A stretch of 64,000 nucleotides of DNA from Sphingopyxis sp. (lineage in GTDB: Bacteria; Pseudomonadota; Alphaproteobacteria; Sphingomonadales; Sphingomonadaceae): the NCBI GenBank assembly GCA_016793775.1, contig JAEULK010000089.1:62001-126000 (forward strand), given 5' to 3'. The notes under the pieces are model-generated. The model worked only from the letters and a program-made list of their open reading frames with translations, was not told where the DNA came from and did no database searches. Position numbers and translations under genes: made by a program. Below, one piece after another: positions 18,138 to 27,097 of the stretch (its first letter is position 1; each line of letters starts with the position of its first letter).

Positions 18138-19829
18138 ATGATCAACAGACTTCTCACCGCCTTCGCCCTTGCCCTGACAGTGCTTCCCTCGCTCGCCGCG
18201 GCGCAGGGCGTGACCTCGACCGCCGACCCGCGCGCGACCGAGGCGGGGCGCCAGATCCTGCACGACGGCGGCTCGGCCGCCGATGCCGCGATGGCGATGA
18301 TGTTGGTGCTGACTCTGGTCGAGCCGCAGTCGAGCGGCGTGGGCGGCGGCGGTTTCCTCGTCTATCACGACGCCGAGACCGACCAGACCGGGACGATCAA
18401 CGGCCGCGAGATGGCGCCCGCCGGCGCCAGGCCCGAACGCTTCCTTGGGCCAGACGGCAAACCGCGCGGCTATAATGATGTCATCCCTGGCGGCCTGTCG
18501 GTCGGCGTCCCCGGCAATGTCCGCCTGATGGAAATGGCGCACAAGAAATGGGGCAAGCTCGAATGGAAGGCGCTGTTCCAGCCCGCGATCAAACTGGCCG
18601 ATGAAGGGTTCGAGGTGACGCCGGCTCTTTACGTGTGGCTTGACCGGTTCCAGGATCTGTGGAAGGATTTCCCCGCCGCGCGCGCGCTTTATTATATCGA
18701 CGGCAAGCCCGCGCCGGTCGGCACGGTGATCAAGAATCCGGCCTATGCCAAGCTGCTGCGCGACATCGCTGCCCGCGGTCCCGACGCGTTCTACACCGGC
18801 GCCAATGCCAAGGCGATCAGCGACGCGGTGGCGAAATCGGCGCGCAACCCTGCGCTGCTCACCGCCAAGGACCTCGCGGCCTACAAGGCGCAGGACAAGC
18901 CCGCTGTGTGCACCACCTACCGTGTGTATAAGGTCTGCGGCATGGGTCCGCCTTCATCGGGCGCGACCACCGTTTTCGGTATCCTCGGCATGATCGAGGG
19001 CTGGGATATGAAGACGATGGGCAAGGACAATCCGATGAGCTGGCACCTGATCGCCGAGGCGATGCAGCTGGCCTATGCCGACCGTGAAAAATATCTCGGC
19101 GACAGCGATTTCGTCGATGTTCCCGTTGCGGGGCTGCTCGACAAGACATATCTGGCCGAACGCCGCCATCTGATCTCGCCCTTCGACCGCGCCGTCGCTT
19201 ATCCCGCCGGCAACCCGCCGGGCGCGCAGCCGCGCACCCCGTCGGGGCCGATTCAGGAGCAGGGCACCACCCATTTCGTCGCGGTCGACAAGGACGGCAA
19301 TGTGGCGTCGATGACCTCGACCGTCGAAAGCATATTCGGCAGCCACCTCAACGCCAACGGCTTTTTCCTCAACAACGAGCTCACCGATTTCGACCTCAGC
19401 CCGGTCCGGGCGGGCGCACCGGCGGCGAACCGGGTACAGGCGGGCAAGCGCCCGCTGTCGTCGATGTCGCCGACGATCGTCTATGGCCCCGACGGCAAGG
19501 TGATGTTCGCGGTCGGTTCGGCGGGCGGCAAGCGCATCATCATGCATGTCACCAAGACGCTGATCGGCGTGCTCGACTGGGGCCTCAGCGCCGAGGATGC
19601 GATCGCGCTGCCCAATCTCTATTTCGGCCAGCAGGGCGTGCTGATCGAGGATGATGCCGCGGGCAAGGCGATAGCCGACAAAATGGCACCCTTCGGCTAT
19701 CCCTTCGTCCCCACCGACCTCGGATCGAAACTCAACGCGGCGCAGCGCGTTGGCGAGACGTGGCACGGCGCCGCCGACCCGCGCGGCCCCGGCACATCGT
19801 CGGTCGATGGCGCGCCGCCACAGAGCTAA
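18138..19829 (+). CDS. ggt: Gamma-glutamyltransferase
   Basis: Periplasmic Ntn-hydrolase that cleaves gamma-glutamyl bonds of glutathione and transfers the glutamyl group. It has 563 aa with a signal peptide (MINRLLTAFALALTVLPSLAAAQG). The precursor should self-cleave before Thr377 in EQGTTHFVAVDKDGN to give the large and small subunits; GVGGGGFLVYHD and PLSSMSPTIVY are further family hallmarks. The ATG at 18138 was chosen because it begins the signal peptide. It may be co-transcribed with pyrD (40-bp gap). Confidence 0.94.
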   Translation: MINRLLTAFALALTVLPSLAAAQGVTSTADPRATEAGRQILHDGGSAADAAMAMMLVLTLVEPQSSGVGGGGFLVYHDAETDQTGTINGREMAPAGARPERFLGPDGKPRGYNDVIPGGLSVGVPGNVRLMEMAHKKWGKLEWKALFQPAIKLADEGFEVTPALYVWLDRFQDLWKDFPAARALYYIDGKPAPVGTVIKNPAYAKLLRDIAARGPDAFYTGANAKAISDAVAKSARNPALLTAKDLAAYKAQDKPAVCTTYRVYKVCGMGPPSSGATTVFGILGMIEGWDMKTMGKDNPMSWHLIAEAMQLAYADREKYLGDSDFVDVPVAGLLDKTYLAERRHLISPFDRAVAYPAGNPPGAQPRTPSGPIQEQGTTHFVAVDKDGNVASMTSTVESIFGSHLNANGFFLNNELTDFDLSPVRAGAPAANRVQAGKRPLSSMSPTIVYGPDGKVMFAVGSAGGKRIIMHVTKTLIGVLDWGLSAEDAIALPNLYFGQQGVLIEDDAAGKAIADKMAPFGYPFVPTDLGSKLNAAQRVGETWHGAADPRGPGTSSVDGAPPQS

Positions 19830-19847
19830 AAACAGAAGCCGCGGCGT

Positions 19848-19935
19848 CAATAAATAGGGACAGTCCCTATTTAATTGGGACCAGCCGATAGCGGACCAAA
19901 AACAGAAATTAAATAGGGACTGTCCCTATTTATTG
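19848..19935. repeat. Nested inverted repeat with palindromic arms
   Basis: Two exact 29-bp inverted copies (19848-19876 and 19907-19935) flank a 30-bp centre. Each arm is itself nearly palindromic around AATAGGGAC-A/T-GTCCCTATT. The AT-rich composition differs sharply from its surroundings. It fills most of the 132-bp gap between ggt and the acyl-CoA synthetase gene. No transposase is nearby. It resembles small mobile inverted-repeat elements (MITE- or REP-like) and could also act as a terminator in RNA. Confidence 0.85.
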
Positions 19936-19961
19936 GCTACTTCGCCGGGAGAGCAAGAGGC

Positions 19962-21791
19962 ATGAAGCTGGAAAACCCCCATCTCGACCACTTCCCGAGC
20001 TTGGTCGCGATGTTTTTCGACCGCGCCGAAAAGGGCGGCGAGGACCCGTTCCTGTGGCGCAAGGCCGACCGTGCCTGGCAGCCGCTGAGCTGGCGTCAGG
20101 TCGCCAACCAGGTGTCGGCGCTCGCGCATAATCTGCGCGAACTCGGCCTGAAAGAGGGCGACCGCGTCGTCCTGGTCAGCGAGAACCGCCCCGAATTCTG
20201 CATCTCCGACCTCGGCATCATGGCGGCGGGTTGCATCACCGTGCCGACCTACACCACCAACACCGAGCGCGATCACCAGCATATCCTCGACAACAGCGGC
20301 GCCAAGGCGGTGATCGTATCGACCGCAAAGCTTGCGCGCGTGCTGATGCCCGCGGTGATGCGTTCCGACGCCAGCCTGGTCATTAGCATGGAGTCGCTGC
20401 GCGTCGGCCAGCAGGGCGATGTGCGCGTCCACGACTGGGCGCCGCTCGTCGAAAATGGCGCAACCTATCTGGAGGAGACCAAGGCGCGCGGACTCGGCGT
20501 CACCCGCGACGATGTCGCCTGCCTTATCTATACCAGCGGCACCGGCGGCGCCCCGCGCGGGGTGATGCAGCATCATGGCGCGATTCTGCACAATGCCGCG
20601 GGCGCCGCCGAGGTACTGGTCAATGATTTCGGCATCGGCGACGAAGAGGCGTTTCTGTCCTTCCTGCCGCTGAGCCACGCCTATGAACATTCGGGCGGGC
20701 AGTTCCTGCCGATCATGGTCGGAGCACAAATCTACTATAGCGAGGGGCTCGAAAAGCTCGTCTCGAACATCGAGGAGACGCGCCCGACGATCATGGTCGT
20801 CGTGCCGCGCCTGTTCGAGGTGATCCGCGCGCGGATGATCAAGTCGGTCGAGAAGCAGGGCAAGCTCGCCAACTGGATGCTCAATCAGGCGCTGCGCGTG
20901 GGCGAGAAGGATTATGAGCGGCGCTTGGGCGTGCTTGATCGCCCGGTCGATCTGGTCCTCAACAAGCTGTTCCGCCCCAAGATCCAGCAGCGGTTCGGCG
21001 GCCGGATGAAGGCCCTGGTGTCGGGCGGTGCGCCGCTCAATCCCGAAATCGGGGTATTCTTCCACTCGATCGGGCTCACCCTGTTGCAGGGCTATGGCCA
21101 GACCGAAGCGGGGCCGGTGATCAGCTGCAACCGCCCCTCGGTGGGCCTCAAGATGGACACTGTCGGGCCGCCGCTGATGAACACCGAGGTGCGCATCGCC
21201 GACGATGGCGAGATATTGGTGCGCGGCGAACTGGTGATGAAGGGCTATTGGCGCAACAAGCCCGAGACCGAGCGCGTGCTGGTCGTTGATCCCGCCGAGC
21301 CCGACAAGGGGCCGTGGCTGCACACCGGCGACATCGGCCATATCGACCCGCAGGGCCGCATCGTCATCACCGACCGCAAGAAGGATCTGATCGTCAACGA
21401 CAAAGGGGATAATGTGGCGCCGCAGCGCGTCGAAGGGATGCTTACATTGCAGCCCGAGATCCTGCAGGCGATGGTCTATGGCGACAAGCGTCCGCACCTG
21501 GTCGGGCTGCTCGTGCCCGATCCCGAATGGGCGATTGAATGGGCCGAGGCCGAGGGATTGCCGAAGGATATCAGGCTGCTGCGCGAACATGAAAAATTCC
21601 GCGCCGCGCTGCGTGCCGCGGTCGACCGCGTCAACGGCCAGCTGTCGGTGATCGAGAAGGTGCGCAAGTTCGACCTGGCCGACGAAGCCTTCACGATCGA
21701 AAATGAGCAAATGACGCCGTCGATGAAGATTCGCCGCCACATCTTGCGCGAAGTTTATGCCGACCGCATCGCGGCGATGTACAAATCCTGA
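19962..21791 (+). CDS. AMP-dependent long-chain fatty acid-CoA ligase family
   Basis: Adenylate-forming enzyme of 609 aa that activates a long-chain fatty acid (or other carboxylate) to its CoA thioester. ATP-binding motif LIYTSGTGGAPRGVMQHHGA lies near residue 188, GYGQTEAGPVISCNRP near 378, TGDIGHIDPQGRIVITDRKKD near 450, and the C-terminal catalytic lysine region near PSMKIRRHIL. This pattern is that of FAA1/FadD15-type synthetases. The P-loop carries GGAPRG where TGxPKG is usual, so Lys is replaced by Arg. Chain-length preference cannot be read. Confidence 0.92.
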   Translation: MKLENPHLDHFPSLVAMFFDRAEKGGEDPFLWRKADRAWQPLSWRQVANQVSALAHNLRELGLKEGDRVVLVSENRPEFCISDLGIMAAGCITVPTYTTNTERDHQHILDNSGAKAVIVSTAKLARVLMPAVMRSDASLVISMESLRVGQQGDVRVHDWAPLVENGATYLEETKARGLGVTRDDVACLIYTSGTGGAPRGVMQHHGAILHNAAGAAEVLVNDFGIGDEEAFLSFLPLSHAYEHSGGQFLPIMVGAQIYYSEGLEKLVSNIEETRPTIMVVVPRLFEVIRARMIKSVEKQGKLANWMLNQALRVGEKDYERRLGVLDRPVDLVLNKLFRPKIQQRFGGRMKALVSGGAPLNPEIGVFFHSIGLTLLQGYGQTEAGPVISCNRPSVGLKMDTVGPPLMNTEVRIADDGEILVRGELVMKGYWRNKPETERVLVVDPAEPDKGPWLHTGDIGHIDPQGRIVITDRKKDLIVNDKGDNVAPQRVEGMLTLQPEILQAMVYGDKRPHLVGLLVPDPEWAIEWAEAEGLPKDIRLLREHEKFRAALRAAVDRVNGQLSVIEKVRKFDLADEAFTIENEQMTPSMKIRRHILREVYADRIAAMYKS

Positions 21792-21885
21792 CCGTCGCCC
21801 CCGCGCAGGCGGGGGTCATTGTCGTCGTGACCGCTGCGACGAGGATGTCGACCTCGTGCGGCCCCCGCCTGCGCGAGGGCGACGG
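21792..21885. repeat. Long inverted repeat downstream of the acyl-CoA ligase gene
   Basis: Arms of 24 bp (21792-21815 and 21862-21885) complement each other with one mismatch; each contains CCCCCGC-type and GCGGGGG-type tracts that can also pair locally. The 46-bp centre is loosely symmetrical. It starts right after the ligase stop and may act as a bidirectional terminator. No gene is visible in the rest of 21886-21978. Confidence 0.75.
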
Positions 21886-21978
21886 ATATTGTTGAATGGC
21901 TTTCCCCAGATGACGGGCGGGGGTGCGACCCGAAGAGCTCGGCGCAAACCGGAACCCCGCCCGTCGCTGAACCGAGGT

Positions 21979-22428
21979 TCAGCCTTTGTCCCCCGCCGGT
22001 TTGCGATAGGGAACAAAATCGCCAAGCACGCAGGTCGGGCCGCGGATACCGCTCGACCGGTCGACCAGATGGAAAAAATCGCCGCTGCAGGTCGATCCGC
22101 CGAACTGGCGCACGACCATGATATCGTTGTCGCGGGCGAGTCCGGGGCAGCTCCCTTTCAGGTCGTTGCGATACACCAGGCGGCCGGACTGGCGGTAGAG
22201 CAGGATATCGTCGGAGACGCGGATCGTCTGATAATTGCTGCCGCTGAGCAGGCAGCGCACCGGTTCGCCCGCGACCTTGCCCATGAGCTGCTTGTCGAGC
22301 GTCTTGGCCTGTTTCGGGGTCAGAGGCTCGGCGCGCGGCGTACCCGTCGCGGGCGCGCAGCTCGCGATCAGCGGTGCGATCACAGCGGCGAGCGCTGCGG
22401 CCTGAAACGGGTGAACCTTCGCCATCAT
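21979..22428 (-). CDS. Small lipoprotein of unknown function
   Basis: Not assigned to a known function. It has 149 aa with an N-terminal lipoprotein-type signal (FQAAALAAVIAPLIASC, lipobox IASC). The mature part has an even set of Cys (VRCLLSG, GSCPGL, STCSGDFF, PTCVLGDF) that likely form disulfides in the periplasm, and a pattern NDIMVVRQFGGSTCSGDFFHLVDR. Similar small cysteine-paired proteins occur in sphingomonads. It starts 57 bp after the gloB stop on the same strand, so weak co-transcription is possible. Confidence 0.75.
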   Translation of the reverse strand: MMAKVHPFQAAALAAVIAPLIASCAPATGTPRAEPLTPKQAKTLDKQLMGKVAGEPVRCLLSGSNYQTIRVSDDILLYRQSGRLVYRNDLKGSCPGLARDNDIMVVRQFGGSTCSGDFFHLVDRSSGIRGPTCVLGDFVPYRKPAGDKG

Positions 22429-22485
22429 GGCACTCCTGCGACTATGACGATTTGCGGACGGCGCGATGAATGGTTGCTGAAGCCG

Positions 22486-23208
22486 TCATGCGGCGTCCTT
22501 CAGTGCGCGGATGCGGCCGAGTTCTTCGGCGGTCGGCGCGCGCAGGAAAGGGTTGGTCGCGCGCTCGGCGCCGATCGTCGTCGGCACCGTCGCCTCGCCC
22601 GCGGCGCGCGCCGATTCGACCGCGGCGAGCCGCGCCGCGAGGGCGTCGTTATCGGGCTCAACCGTCACCGCGAAGCGCGCATTCGACAGCGTATATTCGT
22701 GGGCGCAATAAACGCGCGTCGCGTCGTCGAGCGTCGCGAGCTGCTGCATGTTCGCGAACATCTGTTCGGCGGTGCCCTCGAACAGCCGGCCGCAACCCAT
22801 CGCGAACATGGTGTCGCCGACGAAGATCGCGGCGTCGTCGGCGAAATGATAGGCGATGTGCCCGGCGGTGTGCGCGGGCACGTCCCAGACCTTGGCCTCG
22901 ACCGCGCCGAGCCGAACCGTGTCGCCACCCGTCACCTGCACATCGAGCGTCGGGATGCGCGCATATTCGGCGGCCGGGCCGGTGATCGTGCAACCCGTCG
23001 CCTCCTTGATCGCCGCATTGCCGCCGGTGTGGTCGGGGTGCCAATGGGTGTTCCAGATGTCGCTGATCGTCCAGCCGCGCGCCGCCGCGGCTTCGAGCAC
23101 CGGGTCGGCCACCGCGGGGTCGACGACCATCGTCGCCTTGCTGTGGGGTTCGTGGACCAGCCAGACATAATTGTCGCTGAGGACGGGAATTCGGATGATT
23201 TCGAGCAT
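22486..23208 (-). CDS. gloB: Hydroxyacylglutathione hydrolase (glyoxalase II)
   Basis: Binuclear-metal hydrolase of 240 aa that converts S-lactoylglutathione to lactate and glutathione in methylglyoxal detoxification. The metallo-beta-lactamase motif THWHPDHTGGN appears near residue 55, with WDVPAHTAGHIAYHF near 110, IFVGDTMFAMGCGRLFEG near 130 and YCAHEYT near 170, matching GloB ligands. The ATG at 23208 gives the conserved MLEIIRIPVLSDNYVWL; an upstream in-frame start adds 17 atypical residues. A glyoxalase I gene lies 2.3 kb away at 25445. Confidence 0.94.
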   Translation of the reverse strand: MLEIIRIPVLSDNYVWLVHEPHSKATMVVDPAVADPVLEAAAARGWTISDIWNTHWHPDHTGGNAAIKEATGCTITGPAAEYARIPTLDVQVTGGDTVRLGAVEAKVWDVPAHTAGHIAYHFADDAAIFVGDTMFAMGCGRLFEGTAEQMFANMQQLATLDDATRVYCAHEYTLSNARFAVTVEPDNDALAARLAAVESARAAGEATVPTTIGAERATNPFLRAPTAEELGRIRALKDAA

Positions 23209-23304
23209 GGCGGCAGGATAATCGACGCGCAGCGCGCCGTCGACCGCCAAGTTAACCATGTTGCAAGCCCTTGGGTTTAGCCTCCGTCCACGACTTCGGG
23301 GGTC

Positions 23305-24468
23305 ATGTCTTTGCTGCGTCTCGCAATATTGATGTTTGCGACGGTCATTCTGGCTGGCTGGTCGCCCGCGCGCGCCGCGTCGGGACCCGCGCCCTGCACG
23401 CTACAATCGACGCTCTGGGACAGCTACCGCACGGTTTCGGCGCCGGGCGTGCGCCGCGATTGCGGTGCCGATCGCTGGTCGCTCGCGGGGCAACGCAGCT
23501 GGTTGTTCTTCGACCGCGAGGCGATCGCCGCTGCCGGAGTCGGCCCGCTCGAGTTCAACGCGCGCACCAGCCGCTTTCACCGCATTTCGCTCTATGTCCG
23601 TTATGCCGACGGCAGCACCGCGTCGATCGTGCGACAGGGCAGCGAGGCGATGCCCTATCGGCTCGCCGGCCCCGATTTCTACCTGACCCTGCCGCAGCGC
23701 GCATCGCCGCCGGTCGAGGTCGCGGTGGCGTTCGACCGGCTGGGGTATGTGACGACGCTGAAGACCGCGCGGCTTTCGCCGGCGGGCGCGGGCGGCTGGT
23801 CGACCGGCACGATGTTGCTGATCGCGCTGTTCACCGGGCTCGCGCTCGCGCCGATCGTGTTCAACATCGCCTTTTTCCGCGTGCTGCGCGAACGCTTCCT
23901 GCTGTGGCACATGGCGCTCGCGATCTGCATCATCTGTCACACCAGCCTGTCGTCGGGGCTGGCCTTTGCGGTGGTGCCGGGGATCAGCGCGCTCGCTTAC
24001 GGCTATTGGTCGCAGATCAGTTTCAGCATTGGCATCGTCGCGGCGACGATGTTCTGCCTCAACTTCCTCGAACCCGGTAAAGCGACGCTGTGGGAACGGC
24101 GCGCGCTGATGGCCAGCGTCGGCTGGATCATCCTGTTCGGGGCGGTGGCGATGGCGCCGTTCGAGGCGGTGCGGCCATGGGGCAACAAACTGTATTTCGC
24201 CGGCTACCTGCCGGTGCTGCTGACCTATGTCGTCGTGCTGACCCGGGCGTGGCGGCGGGGCAGCCGCGCGGCGCGCTATCAGGCGATCGCGTGGATGCCG
24301 ATCATCGCGTGCGGCTTCGAGCGCGTGGCGCGCGGACTTGGCCTCTATGTCGGGCCGGTGTGGCTCGACCAATTGCTCTATCTGGCGATAGCGCTCGAAC
24401 TCGTCATCACCGCGCTCGGCGTCGCCGATCGTTTCATGATCCTGCGCCGCGAACGCGACTGGGCGTAG
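23305..24468 (+). CDS. 7TMR-DISM-type sensor protein ending at an in-frame TAG
   Basis: A 387-aa membrane sensor: signal peptide (MSLLRLAILMFATVILAGWSPARAA), a periplasmic beta-rich domain (about 30-165, resembling 7TMR-DISM extracellular domain 2), then seven hydrophobic helices (about 170-375) and a short cytoplasmic RERDWA tail. It stops at TAG 24466-24468. The next in-frame codons read AQAGAM and lead straight into a GGDEF domain, the normal output of this receptor class. The gene therefore looks like the receptor half of a cyclase split by a nonsense codon. Confidence 0.8.
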   Translation: MSLLRLAILMFATVILAGWSPARAASGPAPCTLQSTLWDSYRTVSAPGVRRDCGADRWSLAGQRSWLFFDREAIAAAGVGPLEFNARTSRFHRISLYVRYADGSTASIVRQGSEAMPYRLAGPDFYLTLPQRASPPVEVAVAFDRLGYVTTLKTARLSPAGAGGWSTGTMLLIALFTGLALAPIVFNIAFFRVLRERFLLWHMALAICIICHTSLSSGLAFAVVPGISALAYGYWSQISFSIGIVAATMFCLNFLEPGKATLWERRALMASVGWIILFGAVAMAPFEAVRPWGNKLYFAGYLPVLLTYVVVLTRAWRRGSRAARYQAIAWMPIIACGFERVARGLGLYVGPVWLDQLLYLAIALELVITALGVADRFMILRRERDWA

Positions 24469-24483
24469 GCACAGGCCGGCGCG

Positions 24484-25017
24484 ATGGCGGACGCGGCGCA
24501 GACCGATCCGCTGACCGGACTCAGTAACCGGCGCGGGCTCGAACATCTGCTCGCGACCGGCGGGCGGCGCTTCACCGCCGCCGCGCTGATCGACATCGAT
24601 CATTTCAAATCGGTCAACGACCTTTACGGCCATCAGGCGGGCGACGCGGTGCTGTGCGCTGCCGCCGCGGGGCTGCGCGAGGGCCATGGCGGGGTCGTGG
24701 CGCGGATCGGCGGCGAGGAATTCTTCCTGCTGATCGACCGTCCCGACGCGGCGGGCACCGCCGAACGCGCGCGTCAGGCGCTGGCGCGCCGCATTGCGGC
24801 CGACGTGCCCGAGGTGCCGCGCCCGGTGAGCGCGAGCGGCGGGCTGCTGATCTTCGAGTCCCGGGTCGATGGCGCCTCGCTCGATTTCGACCGGCTGTTC
24901 GCCGAGGCCGACCGGCTGCTCTATGCCGCCAAGCATAGCGGGCGCGACTGCATGGTCACCGACCGCTGGCAGCAGCCCGATGCGCCGCCGGTCGGTGCGG
25001 TGGGGGCCGCCGCCTAG
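24484..25017 (+). CDS. GGDEF diguanylate cyclase domain, detached from its receptor
   Basis: A 177-aa cytosolic GGDEF domain that would make cyclic di-GMP from GTP. TDPLTGLSNRRG starts the domain, IDIDHFKSVNDLYGHQAGD binds metal and GTP, and the active-site loop is GGEEF, an active variant. The RxxD inhibitory site is missing (GHGG at that position), so no product inhibition is expected. It is in the same frame as the upstream 7TM protein, 15 nt after its TAG, and the ATG at 24484 lacks a good ribosome site. Expression may need reinitiation or readthrough. Its stop overlaps that of the opposing VOC gene by 4 bp. Confidence 0.78.
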   Translation: MADAAQTDPLTGLSNRRGLEHLLATGGRRFTAAALIDIDHFKSVNDLYGHQAGDAVLCAAAAGLREGHGGVVARIGGEEFFLLIDRPDAAGTAERARQALARRIAADVPEVPRPVSASGGLLIFESRVDGASLDFDRLFAEADRLLYAAKHSGRDCMVTDRWQQPDAPPVGAVGAAA

Positions 25018-25436
25018 CGCGGACCGTAGCCGGTCGCGAGCGCGTCATAGCCCGCGTCGTTGAACTCGATCAGGCAGAACCCATGGCCGAAGGGATCGGC
25101 GAACATCGCCTGCCGGCCATAGGGCAGGTCGAGCGTTTCGCCCTCCTGCGTCGCCCCGGCCGCCAAGGCGCGCGCCATCGCGGCGTCAAGGTCGTCGACG
25201 GTGAAATCGGGATGCAGCGGGGTCCAATGGCGGCCATAGTCGCGCGTCGTGCCGCTTACCGGTCCGATCGCCGATCCCGCGGGCTTGACGATCAGATAGA
25301 TGGGGACGGTGCTGCCGAGCAGTTCGACGATATCGTCGTCGAAACGCCGGCCCACGGTCAGCCCCAACGTGGCCGTGTAAAAAGCTTCGCCGGCGGCAAG
25401 GTCGGGGACGTCGATGTTGATCAACAGCCCCGGCAT
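25014..25436 (-). CDS. VOC (glyoxalase/bleomycin-resistance fold) protein
   Basis: A 140-aa member of the vicinal-oxygen-chelate superfamily: MPGLLINIDVPDLAAGEAFYTATLGL opens the first beta-alpha-beta module, and HWTPLHPDFTVDDLDAAMARALAAGA with DPFGHGFCLIEF forms the second. Possible metal ligands are His and Glu in these modules. The enzymatic role is not defined. It lies 8 bp downstream of the glyoxalase I-like gene, suggesting one transcript. Confidence 0.85.
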   Translation of the reverse strand: MPGLLINIDVPDLAAGEAFYTATLGLTVGRRFDDDIVELLGSTVPIYLIVKPAGSAIGPVSGTTRDYGRHWTPLHPDFTVDDLDAAMARALAAGATQEGETLDLPYGRQAMFADPFGHGFCLIEFNDAGYDALATGYGPR

Positions 25437-25444
25437 CGCTCAGC

Positions 25445-25882
25445 TTACCATTCGCCTGTGTTGGGCATCGACGCCCAGGGCTCCTGCGGCGGCAGATGGC
25501 CGTCCTGCAGCAGTTCGACCGAAATGCCGTCGGGCGAGCGGACGAACGCCATATGGCCGTCGCGCGGCGGACGATTGATCGTCACCCCGCCGTCCATCAG
25601 CCGCTGGCAGGTGTCGTAGATATTCTCGACCCGATAGGCGAGGTGCCCGAAATTGCGCCCACCGCTATAGGTTTCCGCAGGGCTGCCGTCCTCGGGCGGC
25701 CAGTTGTAGGTGAGTTCGACTTCCGCCACCCCGGCCTGTCCCGGTGGGGCGAGGAAGATCAGGGTGAACCGCCCGCCCTCATTGTCGAAACGGCGGACCT
25801 CCTCCAGCCCGATGAGATTGAAGAAATCGACAGTGGCGTCGGGATCCGACACGCGGATCATGGTGTGGAGATATTGGGTCAT
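25445..25882 (-). CDS. gloA: Lactoylglutathione lyase-like VOC protein (glyoxalase I)
   Basis: A 145-aa protein close to glyoxalase I, which isomerises the hemithioacetal of methylglyoxal and glutathione. Metal ligand positions are visible as [15 protein letters not shown] (His), EVELTYNW (Glu), [13 protein letters not shown] (His) and [11 protein letters not shown] (Glu), the H/E/H/E set of GloA. The opening [21 protein letters not shown] is characteristic. Together with gloB 2.3 kb away it could complete the glutathione-dependent methylglyoxal pathway. Confidence 0.85.
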   Translation of the reverse strand: MTQYLHTMIRVSDPDATVDFFNLIGLEEVRRFDNEGGRFTLIFLAPPGQAGVAEVELTYNWPPEDGSPAETYSGGRNFGHLAYRVENIYDTCQRLMDGGVTINRPPRDGHMAFVRSPDGISVELLQDGHLPPQEPWASMPNTGEW

Positions 25883-25891
25883 GGCGCCAAT

Positions 25892-26329
25892 CTAAGCGCG
25901 CAGCGACATTTGTTCAAACGTCTCGAACAGAGATACGAATTCATCCGGCACAGGTGCGGTCGCGCCCTGCGCTTCCTCGACATGGACGCTGACCTCCAGC
26001 CCCGTCGCGCGCAGATCGTCCCGGCCCGCGCCATGGAGTTCGAACAGGAAGGTCATCGAACTGCGCCCGACGCGCGAGCAGCGCACGCAGATGTCGATTT
26101 CCTCGTCGAGCAGGATCGGCACCTTGTAGTCGACCTCGGCGCGCGCGACGTGGAATTCGGGGCTGTCGTTCGCGGGCCAGCGGTCATAAACCCCGGCGGC
26201 GCGCCAATATTCGGTGATCCCGATGTCGAAATATTCGAGGTAGCGGCTGTTGAACACGACGGCCTGCGCGTCGATCTCGGCATAGCGGACGCGTTTGGTG
26301 ACGTGGAACTTGAAATCGCTGCGGGCCAT
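25892..26329 (-). CDS. Acyl-CoA thioesterase, hotdog fold (4HBT/YbgC type)
   Basis: A 145-aa hotdog-fold thioesterase. The catalytic motif is in VRYAEIDAQAVVFNSRYLEYFDIGITEYWR, where the usual DxxGHVNNxxY becomes DAQAVVFNSRY, as in YbgC-type enzymes. It would hydrolyse acyl-CoA thioesters in the cytosol; the acyl preference is unknown. It sits in a compact minus-strand run with two VOC genes downstream and an alpha/beta hydrolase upstream (10-bp gap), so co-transcription is likely. Confidence 0.88.
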   Translation of the reverse strand: MARSDFKFHVTKRVRYAEIDAQAVVFNSRYLEYFDIGITEYWRAAGVYDRWPANDSPEFHVARAEVDYKVPILLDEEIDICVRCSRVGRSSMTFLFELHGAGRDDLRATGLEVSVHVEEAQGATAPVPDEFVSLFETFEQMSLRA

Positions 26330-26339
26330 GATGTTCCTT

Positions 26340-27092
26340 CTAGTCGGTGAGCCTGGCGACGGTGTCGATCAGCAGCGCGATATCGGTTTGGCGTGACAGC
26401 CGATGGTCGCCGCCTTTGACGAGCGTCACCTGAACATCGTCGCCGGCGAGCGCGGCGGCGAGGCGCAGGCTGATCTCGGGCGGGACGTCGCCATCCTCCT
26501 GCCCATGGAGCAGCCGCGCCGGGCAGGCGAGGGGGATCGGCGCGTCGAGCAGCCGGTTGGCCTCGCCCGACTGCCAGAAACCGCGCGTCGTGACATAGGG
26601 CTGGCCGCTGTACGACGTCTCCTCGCGGAGTTCGCCCTCGGCGAGGATGATCGCTTTCTCCTGCGGCGTGAAACCCCAGTCGGTGAAATCGGGCGCCGCG
26701 GCGATGCCGACGAGTCCCGCAACGCGGTCGGCTCCGTCGCGCGCGGTCAGCGCCAGCGCGGTGAGCAGCATCAGCCAGCCGCCCATCGACGAGCCGACGA
26801 GGATGAGGGGGCCATGGACCTTGGCATCGATCAGGTCGAGCACGTCGCCGCGCCAGTCGAGCAGCGTCTGTTCGCCGAACAACCCGTCCGACAGCCCGCA
26901 ACCGGCATAATCGAGCAGCAGGCACGCCCGGCCTTCGCTTGCGGCCCCGTCGAACAAGGCGGTCGCCTTGCCACCGGCCATGTCGGACATATAGCCGGGC
27001 AGGAAGACGATCGCCGGACCCGCGCCCGCGACATGACGATAGGCGAGCCGCGGTCGCGCCGCGCGGTCGAGATACTGAACCGCGTCGGTCAC
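26340..27092 (-). CDS. Alpha/beta hydrolase
   Basis: A 250-aa alpha/beta-hydrolase: IVFLPGYMSDMAGGKA forms the oxyanion segment, GSSMGGWLML carries the nucleophile Ser near residue 104, LLHGQEDGDVPPE the acid and GGDHRLSR the catalytic His. These match bacterial serine hydrolases of the palmitoyl-thioesterase ABHD10-like group. The start is a GTG at 27092, five bases from the upstream stop. No N-terminal signal, so cytosolic. Its natural ester substrate is unknown. Confidence 0.88.
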   Translation of the reverse strand: MTDAVQYLDRAARPRLAYRHVAGAGPAIVFLPGYMSDMAGGKATALFDGAASEGRACLLLDYAGCGLSDGLFGEQTLLDWRGDVLDLIDAKVHGPLILVGSSMGGWLMLLTALALTARDGADRVAGLVGIAAAPDFTDWGFTPQEKAIILAEGELREETSYSGQPYVTTRGFWQSGEANRLLDAPIPLACPARLLHGQEDGDVPPEISLRLAAALAGDDVQVTLVKGGDHRLSRQTDIALLIDTVARLTD

Positions 27093-27097
27093 GCCGC

